A DNA stretch of 64,000 nucleotides from Mesorhizobium sangaii (lineage in GTDB: Bacteria > Pseudomonadota > Alphaproteobacteria > Rhizobiales > Rhizobiaceae), in the NCBI RefSeq assembly GCF_014207355.1, contig NZ_JACHEF010000003.1, forward strand, positions 37,763-101,762, in the 5' to 3' direction. Shown here piece after piece: positions 28,304 to 38,171 of this stretch. A program made the position numbers and the translations under genes. The stretch's first letter is position 1; the number at the start of each line of letters is the position of its first letter. Below the pieces are notes generated by a model. The model saw nothing but the letters and a program-made list of their open reading frames with translations, did not search any database and had not been told where the DNA came from.

Positions 28304-30223
28304 ATGGCCCTTGCCAATGCTGGTAGTGAGGCAGAACCCGTCGAACAATCGAGCCATCCCGAAATCGAACAGCACAGCACCAAGGTGTTGATGCTGGGGG
28401 CGCTCGGTGTCGTCTATGGGGATATCGGCACCAGCCCGATCTATGCGTTCCGCGAGGCGCTGGTGGCGTCGTCGCGGGGTAGCGTGGCGGATCGCGGCGA
28501 TATTCTTGGCGTCCTGTCGCTGATCATCTGGTCGCTGACGATCATCGTCACCATCAAATACATCATGTTTGTGCTGCGCGCCGACAACCGCGGCGAGGGC
28601 GGCGTGCTGTCGCTGATGGCGCTGGCGCGCGGCAGTTTCCCCAAGCGCTCGGCGCTGATGCTTGGCATCGGCATCGTCGGCGCATCGCTTTTCTTCGGTG
28701 ACGCCGTCATCACGCCGGCAATCTCGGTGCTGTCGGCCGTCGAGGGCATGAATGTCGTCACGCCTGCCTTCCAACCTTACGTGGTACCGCTAACCCTGGT
28801 CATTCTTGCCATGGTGTTCGCAGTGCAGCGCTTTGGCACGGGCGGGGTGGGATTGGTGTTCGGCCCGGTGACCGCAGTATGGTTCCTGGCCATTGGCCTT
28901 TCCGGTCTCAACCACATCATCGCCGATCCCGAAATCCTCTGGGCGGTAAGCCCACACTACATCGTCGCCTTTCTGATCAATTCGCCCGACGTCGCCTTCG
29001 TTACCATCGGCGCCATCTTCCTCGCCGTCACTGGCGCCGAAGCGCTCTATGCCGATCTAGGCCATTTCGGCCGCAAGCCGATCGTGCTCGCCTGGCTGGC
29101 GATCGTTTTTCCCTGCCTGCTGCTCAATTATGCCGGGCAAGGCGCCTTCGTGCTGGCAAAGAACGGCGTGGTCGGCCATCCGTTCTTCGAGATGAACGAG
29201 GGCTGGACGCTGATCCCGATGGTCGTGCTGGCGACTGCTGCGACCGTGATCGCCAGCCAGGCGGTGATTTCGGGCGCCTTTTCGCTGACAAGGCAGGCGG
29301 TGCAGCTCAACATGCTGCCGCGCCTTGAAATCCTGCACACATCGGAAAAACAGTCCGGCCAGATCTACATGCCGCGCGTCAACCTCCTGCTGGCGCTGGT
29401 GGTGATGATGCTGGTCGTCGGCTTCGGCGAGTCCAGCAAGCTGGCGTCGGCCTATGGTATCTCGGTGACCGGCAACATGCTGGTGACGACGGTGCTGCTC
29501 TATGTCGTCATGACGCGCATCTGGAAATGGCAGCTGTGGCTGGCAATCTCGCTGACGGCGCTGTTTGCCTTTATCGACATCGGCTTCTTTGCCTCCAACA
29601 TCGTCAAGGTGTTCGAGGGCGGCTGGGCATCGCTGGCCGTAGCCTTCACCATCGTGCTGGGCATGTGGACCTGGGTGCGCGGCAGCCGCTATTTGTTCGA
29701 CAAGACCCGGCGCAACGAGATCCCGCTCGATTTCCTCGCCGGCAATCTGTTGAACAAGAAGCCGCAACTGGTGTCCGGCACCGCCGTGTTCCTGACCAGC
29801 GATCCGCTCAGCGCGCCAACGGCGCTGATGCACAGCCTGAAACACTACAAGGTGCTGCATGAGCAGAACGTCATCCTTTCGGTGGTGACCGCGCCGCAGC
29901 CGGTGGTGCCCGACAGCGAGCGGGTCAAGATGGAGACGGTCAACGAACTGTTCATGCGGGTGACGCTGACCTTCGGCTACATGGAGCAGCCCAACATCCC
30001 GCGCGCGCTGGCGATCTGCCGCAAGCAGGGCTGGAAGTTCGACATCATGACGACCTCGTTCTTCCTGTCGCGACGTTCGCTCAAGGCCTCGCCCAATTCC
30101 GGCATGCCGGTGTGGCAGGACCGGTTGTTCATCGGCCTGGCGCGTACGGCGGCCGATGCGACCGAATATTTCCAGATCCCGACCGGCCGTGTGGTAGAGA
30201 TCGGTACGCAGGTGGCGATCTGA
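28304..30223 (+). CDS. kup: Kup-family low-affinity potassium transporter, copy 2
   Basis: A 639-residue tandem paralog of the previous gene with the same topology and the [11 protein letters not shown] motif. A GTG at 28295 is in frame, but ATG 28304 aligns with the kup1 start and has GGAG at proper spacing. The middle of the protein carries many copy-specific substitutions in membrane helices (for example around 150-330), so the transport half has diverged while the C-terminal tail is kept identical to kup1. Two Kup copies are common in rhizobia, and one often works at low external pH or low potassium. Confidence 0.95.
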   Translation: MALANAGSEAEPVEQSSHPEIEQHSTKVLMLGALGVVYGDIGTSPIYAFREALVASSRGSVADRGDILGVLSLIIWSLTIIVTIKYIMFVLRADNRGEGGVLSLMALARGSFPKRSALMLGIGIVGASLFFGDAVITPAISVLSAVEGMNVVTPAFQPYVVPLTLVILAMVFAVQRFGTGGVGLVFGPVTAVWFLAIGLSGLNHIIADPEILWAVSPHYIVAFLINSPDVAFVTIGAIFLAVTGAEALYADLGHFGRKPIVLAWLAIVFPCLLLNYAGQGAFVLAKNGVVGHPFFEMNEGWTLIPMVVLATAATVIASQAVISGAFSLTRQAVQLNMLPRLEILHTSEKQSGQIYMPRVNLLLALVVMMLVVGFGESSKLASAYGISVTGNMLVTTVLLYVVMTRIWKWQLWLAISLTALFAFIDIGFFASNIVKVFEGGWASLAVAFTIVLGMWTWVRGSRYLFDKTRRNEIPLDFLAGNLLNKKPQLVSGTAVFLTSDPLSAPTALMHSLKHYKVLHEQNVILSVVTAPQPVVPDSERVKMETVNELFMRVTLTFGYMEQPNIPRALAICRKQGWKFDIMTTSFFLSRRSLKASPNSGMPVWQDRLFIGLARTAADATEYFQIPTGRVVEIGTQVAI

Positions 30224-30258
30224 CGGGCTCTTGCCGATGAACGTCTGAGGAGGCGGGA

Positions 30259-31299
30259 ATGAGCGGCGAACTGGTGCTTGTTACCGGCGGCTCCGGCTTC
30301 CTCGGCGCGCATTGTATTCTCGAACTGCTGAACGCCGGCTACCGCGTGCGCACGACCGTGCGCTCAGCCAAGCGCGAAGCCGATGTTCTGGCCATGCTCA
30401 AGGCCGGCGGCTCCGAGCCCGGAGCGGCGCTCTCGTTTGCCGTCGCCGATCTGATGGCCGACACGGGCTGGCCGGATGCGGTGGCCGGTTGCGACTATGT
30501 GCTTCATGTCGCCTCGCCATTTCCGCCCGGCGTGCCGAAACACCAAGACGACCTCATCATCCCGGCTCGTGAAGGTGCGCTCAGGGTGTTGCGTGCGGCA
30601 CGGGATGCGAGGGTGAAGCGCGTCGTGCTGACTTCGTCCTTCGCTGCGATCGGCTATGGCAAGCTGCCGCCCGGCGGGCAGCCGTTCACCGAGGAGAGCT
30701 GGACCGATCCGACGGCCAAGGTCAGTGCCTATGTGAAATCGAAGACGCTCGCCGAACGCGCCGCCTGGGATTTCATTGCCGCGGAGGGTGGCAAACCGGA
30801 ACTCGCGGTGGTCAACCCGGTCGGTATCTTCGGCCCGGTGCTCGGCCCAGACCATTCGACCTCCACCGAATTTGTCCAGCGTATGTTGAACGGTGCCATG
30901 CCGGGGCTGCCGCGCCTGTCTTTCGGCGTTGTCGACGTGCGCGACGTGGCGGACCTGCATGTGCGTGCCATGACCAACCCTGCCGCCAGGGGCAAGCGAT
31001 TCCTGGCGGTTGCCGGCGATTTCATGACCGTGCGGGAGATCGCGCAGACTCTGAAAACGCGGCTGGGGGATGCCGGGGCGCGCGTCTCGACGCGGGAGCT
31101 TCCCGATTGGCTGGTGCGGATCGTGGGCCTGTTCAACCCGGAAGTCGCACAGCTGGTGCCGGAACTGGGCAAGGTCAAGAATGCAACCAAAGCGAGGGCA
31201 GTGCGCCTGCTAAGCTGGGCGCCGCGATCACGCGAGGATGCGCTGGTTGCCACCGGCGAAAGCCTGATCCGGCTCGGGCTGCTCAAAAAGTCGAAGTAG
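30259..31299 (+). CDS. Extended SDR, dihydroflavonol 4-reductase-like aldehyde reductase
   Basis: A 346-residue NAD(P)-dependent reductase of the extended short-chain dehydrogenase family. The cofactor motif GGSGFLG is at 9-15, and a basic patch RTTVRSAKR suggests NADPH. The catalytic YxxxK appears as YVKSK (about 154-158), with an upstream Ser in LTSSFAAIGYG. Members reduce aldehydes, ketones or flavonoid-like substrates; the natural substrate here is unknown. AGGAGGCGGG lies just upstream of the ATG. The gene follows kup2 by 35 bases. Confidence 0.87.
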   Translation: MSGELVLVTGGSGFLGAHCILELLNAGYRVRTTVRSAKREADVLAMLKAGGSEPGAALSFAVADLMADTGWPDAVAGCDYVLHVASPFPPGVPKHQDDLIIPAREGALRVLRAARDARVKRVVLTSSFAAIGYGKLPPGGQPFTEESWTDPTAKVSAYVKSKTLAERAAWDFIAAEGGKPELAVVNPVGIFGPVLGPDHSTSTEFVQRMLNGAMPGLPRLSFGVVDVRDVADLHVRAMTNPAARGKRFLAVAGDFMTVREIAQTLKTRLGDAGARVSTRELPDWLVRIVGLFNPEVAQLVPELGKVKNATKARAVRLLSWAPRSREDALVATGESLIRLGLLKKSK

Positions 31300-31342
31300 C
31301 GCCGGAAGCCGGAGGTCGGCTTCCGGGACCACTCACGGGCCG

Positions 31343-32236
31343 TCAGCCTGCCAAGGCGGCCTTGTTGGCCTCCAGGAACTGCTTCAGCGTTTTTGACTTC
31401 CGACCGGAAAGCGTCTCGACCGCATCCGTCACCATGGCGATGCGACCGGCGCGCGTGTTGGCGTCAAACGACACGATGATGCGGGCGAAGTCCTCGGGAA
31501 TGCCGGCCGCCTTCACCCCTTCGGTCAGGGCCTCATCCGAAACCTGCACGACTTCGAGCTGCTTGCCGGTGACCTCGCCTACCAGGGCCGCAATCTCGGC
31601 CGTGGTGTACGCATGCGGGCCGGTCAACGTGTAGGTCTTGCTTTCGTTCGAATCGTCTGCGAGACCGGCAGCGATCGCCGCTGCCATGTCATCGCGCCCG
31701 CCATGGGCGATGCGGCCTTCGCCAGCGGACGTGTACCAATGGCCGGAGGCGATGGCCTGCGGCAGTGCCATGAACAGGTTCTCCTGGTACCAGCCGTTGC
31801 GGAAAATGGTGTAGGCAATGCCGCTTGCCTTGATCGCCTGCTCGGTGCCGTAGTGATCATTGGCAAACAGCACCGGCGAAACCGGCTCGGGGTTGGGCAT
31901 CGAGGTGTAGAGAAGATGGCCGACGCCAGCCTTCTTCGCAGCGGCTACCGCCGTCTCATGCTGTTTCAGGCGCCGATCGTCCTTCAGGTCCATTTCGCTG
32001 GTCGAGATGATCAGCACTTTGTCGACGCCCTGGAACGCGTTCTCCAGCGACGTGCCGTCGTTGAAGTCGGCGGCCCTGACGACAACGCCGCGCGCCGCCA
32101 GGTCGGCAAGGTTGGTCGGTGTGCGCGTGCTGGCGATGATCTGTGCCGCCGGGACGTTGAACGTGTCCAGCAGGTGGTTGATGACGCTTCGGCCGAGTTG
32201 GCCGGAGGCACCGGTGACAAGAAGGGTTTTGCTCAT
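31343..32236 (-). CDS. NmrA-type SDR, NAD(P)H:quinone reductase-like (QorB/QOR2)
   Basis: A 297-residue atypical SDR of the NmrA/QOR2 group, starting MSKTLLVTGASGQLGRSV. These enzymes reduce quinones, or act as redox sensors, with NADPH. A GxxYTSMPNPEPVSP segment and FRNGWYQEN match QorB-like proteins. ATG 32236 is preferred over 32251 because AGGA is well spaced and the Rossmann strand starts at once. It is divergent from an HxlR regulator across an 81-base gap containing a perfect palindrome, the standard arrangement for redox-controlled quinone reductases. Confidence 0.88.
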   Translation of the reverse strand: MSKTLLVTGASGQLGRSVINHLLDTFNVPAAQIIASTRTPTNLADLAARGVVVRAADFNDGTSLENAFQGVDKVLIISTSEMDLKDDRRLKQHETAVAAAKKAGVGHLLYTSMPNPEPVSPVLFANDHYGTEQAIKASGIAYTIFRNGWYQENLFMALPQAIASGHWYTSAGEGRIAHGGRDDMAAAIAAGLADDSNESKTYTLTGPHAYTTAEIAALVGEVTGKQLEVVQVSDEALTEGVKAAGIPEDFARIIVSFDANTRAGRIAMVTDAVETLSGRKSKTLKQFLEANKAALAG

Positions 32237-32277
32237 TGGAGATCCTGGCATGGGTCGGAGAGGAGGGACACAGAGGT

Positions 32278-32294
32278 GGTCTCAAAAAGAGACC
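32278..32294. promoter_or_regulatory. HxlR operator: perfect palindrome
   Basis: GGTCTC AAAAA GAGACC is a perfect 17-bp inverted repeat centred in the divergent promoter region, 42 bases from the quinone reductase-like start and 23 from the regulator start. Confidence 0.7.
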
Positions 32295-32317
32295 AGCACT
32301 AAAATAGGAATTGACCC

Positions 32318-32782
32318 GTGGCCGTAAAGAAGGCAGTTTTTCGGGAGGTAGGCACAGCTAGGGAACCAGCCGTGGACAGCACGATCGTCAATCTGAGATC
32401 CAAGCTCGAGATCTACAAATCGTTGAGCGATGGCGGCAATATCGCCGATTGCCCGGTTCGCGACGTGATCCAGGGGCTGAACGGCAAATGGAGCTCGCTG
32501 TTGATGGCGGCACTGGCCGAGCAGCCATATCGCTTCGGCGAGCTGCGGCGCCTGGTGCCCGACATTTCACAACGCATGCTCACCCAGACGCTCCATGACC
32601 TGCAGCGTGACGGTTATGTGCATCGCGAAGTGTTCCCGACCAAGCCGCCGAGCGTTGAATACAGCCTTACCGACCTTGGACGATCGATGTTCGGCGCCTT
32701 GCACCAGCTGATCCTGTGGGCGGAGCTCAACCATGACGCGGTGCGCGACGCACGCGCCGGTTTTGATGCGGCCCAAGGGTGA
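32318..32782 (+). CDS. HxlR-family redox-sensing transcriptional regulator
   Basis: A 154-residue winged-helix regulator of the HxlR/MarR-like class. The fold starts at CPVRDVIQGLNGKWS. C45 sits at the position of the redox-sensing cysteine in QorR, YodB and HypR, directly before helix 1. The recognition helix is SQRMLTQTLHDLQRDG. It starts with GTG 32318, with AGGAA at good spacing; a second GTG 19 codons in is possible. Divergence from a quinone reductase-like gene strongly suggests that it represses that gene until C45 is oxidised or alkylated. Confidence 0.9.
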   Translation: MAVKKAVFREVGTAREPAVDSTIVNLRSKLEIYKSLSDGGNIADCPVRDVIQGLNGKWSSLLMAALAEQPYRFGELRRLVPDISQRMLTQTLHDLQRDGYVHREVFPTKPPSVEYSLTDLGRSMFGALHQLILWAELNHDAVRDARAGFDAAQG

Positions 32783-32844
32783 GGCAGCCCGTGAACCGGG
32801 CAAAGACCAGAGCCGCGGCTTGATTTAGTCCGCCCGCTGAAGGA

Positions 32845-34110
32845 TTGTCCGGCCAGTTCGGCTTTGGGGGCATTGGCATTTCCTACGATATCGCGATTGC
32901 CGGGGCCGGCCCGGCGGGCCTCGCCATGGCGCTCTATCTCAAGCGCGCCGGGCACAAGGTCACCATCTTCGAGCGCTTCGAGGAGCCGAAGCCGGTCGGG
33001 TCCGGGCTGATCCTGCAGCCGACAGGGCTGACGGTGTTGGCTGATCTTGGCCTGCTCGACGACATACTGGCGCTGGGCAGCCGCATCGACCGGCTGCATG
33101 GCGCCGATGCCACCACCGGCCGCACCGTGCTCGACGTCCGCTATGATGCCCAGCGCGGCCACCGTTTCGGGCTGGCGGTGCATCGAGCGGCCCTGTTCGG
33201 CGTGCTTTTTCGCGCTGTACAGCGCGAAGCGATCGCCATCGAGACAGGTGTCGAGATCGAGACTCTGGAGACTGGCGAACGGGCAACGCTGGTCTGTGGC
33301 AACGGCCGCAGGGAAGGGCCGTTCGACTTCGTCGTCGACGCCAGCGGCTCACGCTCGATGCTGCGGCGGTGCGCGGGCAATGCAGGCGCGCCACGCCCAC
33401 TCACCTATGGTGCGTTCTGGGCGTCGCTGCGCTGGCGCGATGAAGGGTTCGACGAGCACGCACTGCTGCAGCGCTACGACAAGGCCAGCGTGATGATCGG
33501 GGTGCTGCCGATCGGCCGGCCGGAGCCGGGCGCTGAAAAGATGGCGGCCTTCTTCTGGAGCCTGAAGCCGGCGGACGTCGATGAGGTGCGCACCCGGGGC
33601 CTCGTCGCCTGGAAGGAGAGGGTGGTTCGGCTGTGGCCCGAGAGCGAGGCATACACCAGCCAGATCGAGGATTTCGACCAGCTCTCGCTGGCGCGCTACG
33701 GCCACCACACGATGAAGTGGCCGGCCGGCCGGCGGCTGGCCGTCATCGGCGACGCCGCGCATTCGACCAGCCCGCAGCTGGGGCAAGGGGCGAACATGGC
33801 GCTGCTCGATGCGGCGGCGCTCAGCCATGCGCTGGCGCGGACGCCAAACGTCGAGGCGGCACTTGAAGCCTATGCGAAGGCACGGCGCTGGCATGTGCGT
33901 GTCTTCCAGGCGCTGTCGCTGGCGTTGACGCCCTTCTACCAGTCGGATTCCGTGGCGCTGCCCTACATCCGCGACAGGCTGGTGGCGACGGTGGCAAGAA
34001 TCCCGCCGGCGCCACAGTTCCTTGCCTCGATGGTGGCCGGCACGGTGGTCGATCCGTTCAGGCGTATCGGGCTCAAGGAAGCGCGATGGCCAGATCGTTC
34101 CGCTGAATGA
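32845..34110 (+). CDS. FAD-dependent aromatic-type monooxygenase (PHBH fold)
   Basis: A 421-residue group A flavoprotein. The FAD motif GAGPAGLAMAL lies near the N-terminus (about 20-30), and a second FAD motif RLAVIGDAAHSTSPQLGQGANMAL-type segment occurs around 300, with the DG/GD signature present. Such enzymes hydroxylate phenolic or heterocyclic substrates with NAD(P)H. The start is uncertain: TTG 32845 has its purine-rich site directly against it, and there is no ATG before the conserved strand. The 3' end overlaps the convergent GST gene by 38 bases. The substrate is unknown. Confidence 0.82.
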   Translation: MSGQFGFGGIGISYDIAIAGAGPAGLAMALYLKRAGHKVTIFERFEEPKPVGSGLILQPTGLTVLADLGLLDDILALGSRIDRLHGADATTGRTVLDVRYDAQRGHRFGLAVHRAALFGVLFRAVQREAIAIETGVEIETLETGERATLVCGNGRREGPFDFVVDASGSRSMLRRCAGNAGAPRPLTYGAFWASLRWRDEGFDEHALLQRYDKASVMIGVLPIGRPEPGAEKMAAFFWSLKPADVDEVRTRGLVAWKERVVRLWPESEAYTSQIEDFDQLSLARYGHHTMKWPAGRRLAVIGDAAHSTSPQLGQGANMALLDAAALSHALARTPNVEAALEAYAKARRWHVRVFQALSLALTPFYQSDSVALPYIRDRLVATVARIPPAPQFLASMVAGTVVDPFRRIGLKEARWPDRSAE

Positions 34111-34786
34111 TCGTCGAGAGCTCTGACCCCTTCGCCTGGAGAAAGGCATGCAGGCGCTGCGGGTAGTCCGGCGCGACGGCGTTCCCGATCGACGGGCGGT
34201 CCCTCAGCGCCTGACGCCAGGCCCGGACGAACGGCTTGCCGTCCAGAATGCCGAAATCGCTGATCCGGTCGAATACGTCGAGATATCTGAAAACAGGGCC
34301 ATGGACGGCGTCGACGAGCGAGAAGCGCTCGCCGGCGAACCATGGTCCGTTCCGTTCGGTGTCCGCCAGCTCGGCCTCGAGACGATCGAACATCGACGAC
34401 AGCGCGCTGTTTTCGGCGAGGAAGCCGGCCTCCGTCGAGGCCGAATAGAACCGGCCGATGGCGTTGAGGACTGCCGAGCCGAACTCGATCCAAGCACGAT
34501 GCCGGGCGCGGGCATAGGGATCGGCGGGGTGGAGGGGATTGGCTTGGGTCTCTTCGAGGAATTCGAGAATGACGGCGGATTCGAAGATCACCGTTTCCTC
34601 GCCATTTCGCTGCACGCGCAGCAGCGGCACCTTGCCGAGCGGCGAGATCGCTCTGAACCAGGCCGGCTTGTTGGCGAGGTCGATATCGACGCGCTCGAAC
34701 GGCACGCCCTTTTCGGCCAGCGAAATCGCCGCGCGCTGCACATAGGGGCAGAGAGGATGGCTGACGAGAATGAGCTTGTCGGTCAT
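34073..34786 (-). CDS. Glutathione S-transferase family protein
   Basis: A 237-residue GST. The thioredoxin-like N-domain (about 1-82) has SHPLCPYVQRA with C14 and the cis-proline and glutathione-site residues in GKVPLL and FESAVILEFLEE. The C-terminal helical domain has GERFSLVDAVHGPVF (N-cap box). I chose ATG 34786, one base after the Rieske stop codon, since GGGGAGAG precedes it. A longer start at 34804 would run into the Rieske gene. It forms an operon with the Rieske ferredoxin gene under the divergent MarR regulator, which suggests a role in detoxifying an aromatic or electrophilic compound. Confidence 0.88.
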   Translation of the reverse strand: MTDKLILVSHPLCPYVQRAAISLAEKGVPFERVDIDLANKPAWFRAISPLGKVPLLRVQRNGEETVIFESAVILEFLEETQANPLHPADPYARARHRAWIEFGSAVLNAIGRFYSASTEAGFLAENSALSSMFDRLEAELADTERNGPWFAGERFSLVDAVHGPVFRYLDVFDRISDFGILDGKPFVRAWRQALRDRPSIGNAVAPDYPQRLHAFLQAKGSELSTIIQRNDLAIALP

Positions 34787-34787
34787 C

Positions 34788-35093
34788 TCACTCTCCCCAG
34801 ACATAGTTCAACGCGCCGTCCTCGACGCGCGTCGACAGGAACATTAGGCGGGACTCCTTTGGCGCCGGACCATCGATGCGGTCGCCGCTTGCCATGTCGA
34901 ACGAGGCGCCGTGCCATTGGCAGACCAACCTGCCTTCCTTGCAGTCGAGCAGCCCGCCGAAGTGCAGACAGACATTGGCGGCGGCGCGGATACGCTCGCC
35001 GCAGCGGTAGACATGGACCTCACGGCCGAAGAACGGGGCGATCAGGCTGCCCGTCTGCGGAATGTCGGCGACCTTGCAGATTTCGTGTTTCAT
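34788..35093 (-). CDS. Rieske [2Fe-2S] ferredoxin-type protein
   Basis: A 101-residue single-domain Rieske protein. The cluster ligands are C42 and H44 (VCLHFG) and C58 and H61 (VCQWHG), with the following GASFD. Such proteins pass electrons to an oxygenase, though no Rieske oxygenase alpha subunit lies nearby. It is the first gene of a two-gene unit with the GST, transcribed from a promoter region crowded with three copies of a palindromic MarR site. Confidence 0.92.
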   Translation of the reverse strand: MKHEICKVADIPQTGSLIAPFFGREVHVYRCGERIRAAANVCLHFGGLLDCKEGRLVCQWHGASFDMASGDRIDGPAPKESRLMFLSTRVEDGALNYVWGE

Positions 35094-35112
35094 AGCGCGT
35101 CCTTCAAAGTTA

Positions 35113-35171
35113 ATGCAGTTGCATCAATATAGATGCATATGCATTAACCGTCAAGCTTGATGCAATTGCAT
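35113..35171. promoter_or_regulatory. Three tandem MarR-type operators
   Basis: Three 12-bp palindromes, ATGCAGTTGCAT (35113-35124), ATGCATATGCAT (35133-35144) and ATGCAATTGCAT (35160-35171), fill the 97-base gap between the Rieske gene and the divergent marR-type gene. All fit ATGCAnnTGCAT. Centre distances are 20 and 27 bases. The site nearest the regulator gene lies 20 bases before its start codon. Confidence 0.85.
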
Positions 35172-35190
35172 CTATCGCCTATGGTGGGCC

Positions 35191-35649
35191 ATGACTGAGA
35201 AAGCCATGCCTTCGCCCGAAGCCATCACGGCCTGGGCCCGCCTGATGCGGGTTTCGCGCCAACTCGTGGAAAGTGCTGAAGACGCGCTGAAGGCGGGCGG
35301 CCTGCCGCCGCTTGCCTGGTACGACGTGCTGCACGAACTGGCCGAGGCGGGTGAGGGCGGGCTGCGGCCGTTCCAGCTGATCGAGCGCACGTTGTTTGCG
35401 CAATACAACATCTCGCGGCTGCTGGCGCGGCTCGAGGCTGACGGGCTGGTCGAGAAACTTCCGGTGGCCGATGACGGCCGCGGCCAGACCATCCGCATCA
35501 CGGCTAGGGGCCGCGAGATGCGCCGCCAGATGTGGGCTGTCTATGGACGCTCGATCACTGAACTGGTTGGCGCCAAACTCTCCGCGGATGAGCTGAACAT
35601 GGTGTCGGCACTCCTGGGTCGATTGCGCCATCCGCCCGTTGTGGACTGA
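35191..35649 (+). CDS. MarR-family transcriptional regulator
   Basis: A 152-residue winged-helix regulator with the fold WYDVLHELAEAGEGGLRPFQLIERTLFAQYNISRLL (split here by its wing) and a DDGRGQTIRIT wing. It is divergent from the Rieske-GST operon, with three matching palindromes between them, so it most likely represses both that operon and itself until a phenolic or similar ligand binds. The start is ATG 35191. There is no good ribosome binding site (atggtgggcc precedes), so translation may be weak. Confidence 0.9.
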   Translation: MTEKAMPSPEAITAWARLMRVSRQLVESAEDALKAGGLPPLAWYDVLHELAEAGEGGLRPFQLIERTLFAQYNISRLLARLEADGLVEKLPVADDGRGQTIRITARGREMRRQMWAVYGRSITELVGAKLSADELNMVSALLGRLRHPPVVD

Positions 35650-35663
35650 CGTTTTAGCGCCGG

Positions 35664-36098
35664 TCAGGCCGAATGACTGCCCCAGAGAAAGGCCAGCGTC
35701 GCCAGCACGCCAAGGGCCACGCGAACCAGGTGCAGATCGCCCCATTTGACGATCAGGGATCTGGCTTGCGGATCGCCGGCGCCAGCGTCCATCGCCCCCC
35801 GCACCCTGTTGGTCGGCATCATGGCGATCAACGTCCACGGCCAGGGCAGGATGATCAGCACCGCGCCGACCAGAAAGGCGAAACCGCCAGTCTGCCACCA
35901 GGCAATGAGACCGAGAACGCAAGCGACAATGGCAATCGACGCCTGCATGGCGGCGCCGCGCTTGTAGGACGGCTGCCATTCCTGCAGCAGCGCCCTGTCG
36001 TCGAGACGAAGCCGCGCCGGTTGCTCTGCGACACTGACGTAAATCGCGGCACCAGAGAATACGGCGGCAACCGTCAAGGCCAACAATCCGATCAGCAT
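35664..36098 (-). CDS. DUF1772 membrane protein (anthrone oxygenase-like)
   Basis: A 144-residue membrane protein with four predicted transmembrane segments and the DUF1772 features of an early RLDDRALLQEWQPSYKRGAAMQ loop and late LHLVR. Family members include anthrone oxygenase-like proteins of polyketide tailoring, but most bacterial copies have no known role. ATG 36098 follows GCGGGGAA. The frame extends to 36170 without support. It is divergent from the TetR regulator, which probably controls it. Confidence 0.8.
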   Translation of the reverse strand: MLIGLLALTVAAVFSGAAIYVSVAEQPARLRLDDRALLQEWQPSYKRGAAMQASIAIVACVLGLIAWWQTGGFAFLVGAVLIILPWPWTLIAMMPTNRVRGAMDAGAGDPQARSLIVKWGDLHLVRVALGVLATLAFLWGSHSA

Positions 36099-36190
36099 TT
36101 TCGTTCCCCGCTCAGGCCGTCCGACACGACCCCATGCAGATAGAAATAGGACTTGCATGGATCGGAACAATACGCCATAGAAGCAGCGAA

Positions 36191-36208
36191 CCGTAACGTA
36201 CGGTACGG
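36191..36208. promoter_or_regulatory. TetR operator candidate
   Basis: CCGTAACGTACGGTACGG is palindromic in 16 of 18 positions and lies in the divergent gap between the DUF1772 gene (start 36098) and the TetR gene (start about 36273). Confidence 0.65.
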
Positions 36209-36272
36209 CTCACCGGAAATAGCCGGCCGGCCTTGCCTACCGAGACCGGCCTTTGCCTGCCGAGAGAAGAGC

Positions 36273-37972
<1,700 letters not shown>

Positions 37973-38036
37973 AACGAAATCCACGTTCTTGCCTATGCGC
38001 GTCCTCGGGCTTCGCCCTGCGGGCGCGCGGGGGACC

Positions 38037-38072
38037 TCCAAGAACAAGCTCGTCGGCAAGGCCAAGAACTGA
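38037..38072 (+). repeat. Duplicated 3' end of ilvC
   Basis: These 36 bases repeat 37937-37972, the last 11 codons and stop of ilvC, with two mismatches and an exact 100-bp offset. The intervening 64 bases contain a GC-rich imperfect palindrome. The copy is not attached to any open frame and appears to be a scrap of a duplication or insertion event. Confidence 0.9.
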
Positions 38073-38107
38073 ACCATGCGCTCGAAGCCCTTGGCTTAGA
38101 GAAGCTG

Positions 38108-38147
38108 AAAATGAAAAACGGCGCCACATGGCGCCGTTTTTCATTTC
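38108..38147. terminator. Strong bidirectional terminator after ilvC
   Basis: A long near-perfect palindrome: AAAAACGGCGCCA, two-base loop CA, TGGCGCCGTTTTT, extended on both sides by AAATG/CATTT. It serves ilvC on the plus strand and the convergent BA14K gene on the minus strand. Confidence 0.92.
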
Positions 38148-38171
38148 TGGGCTCCGCTACAGACCAGCTCA

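Noticed and set aside
27594..30226. Identical kup 3' ends as evidence of a frameshifted or chimeric gene
   Set aside because: Both genes are full length with intact frames and a few true differences, so conversion is simpler; an assembly error remains to be excluded by long reads.
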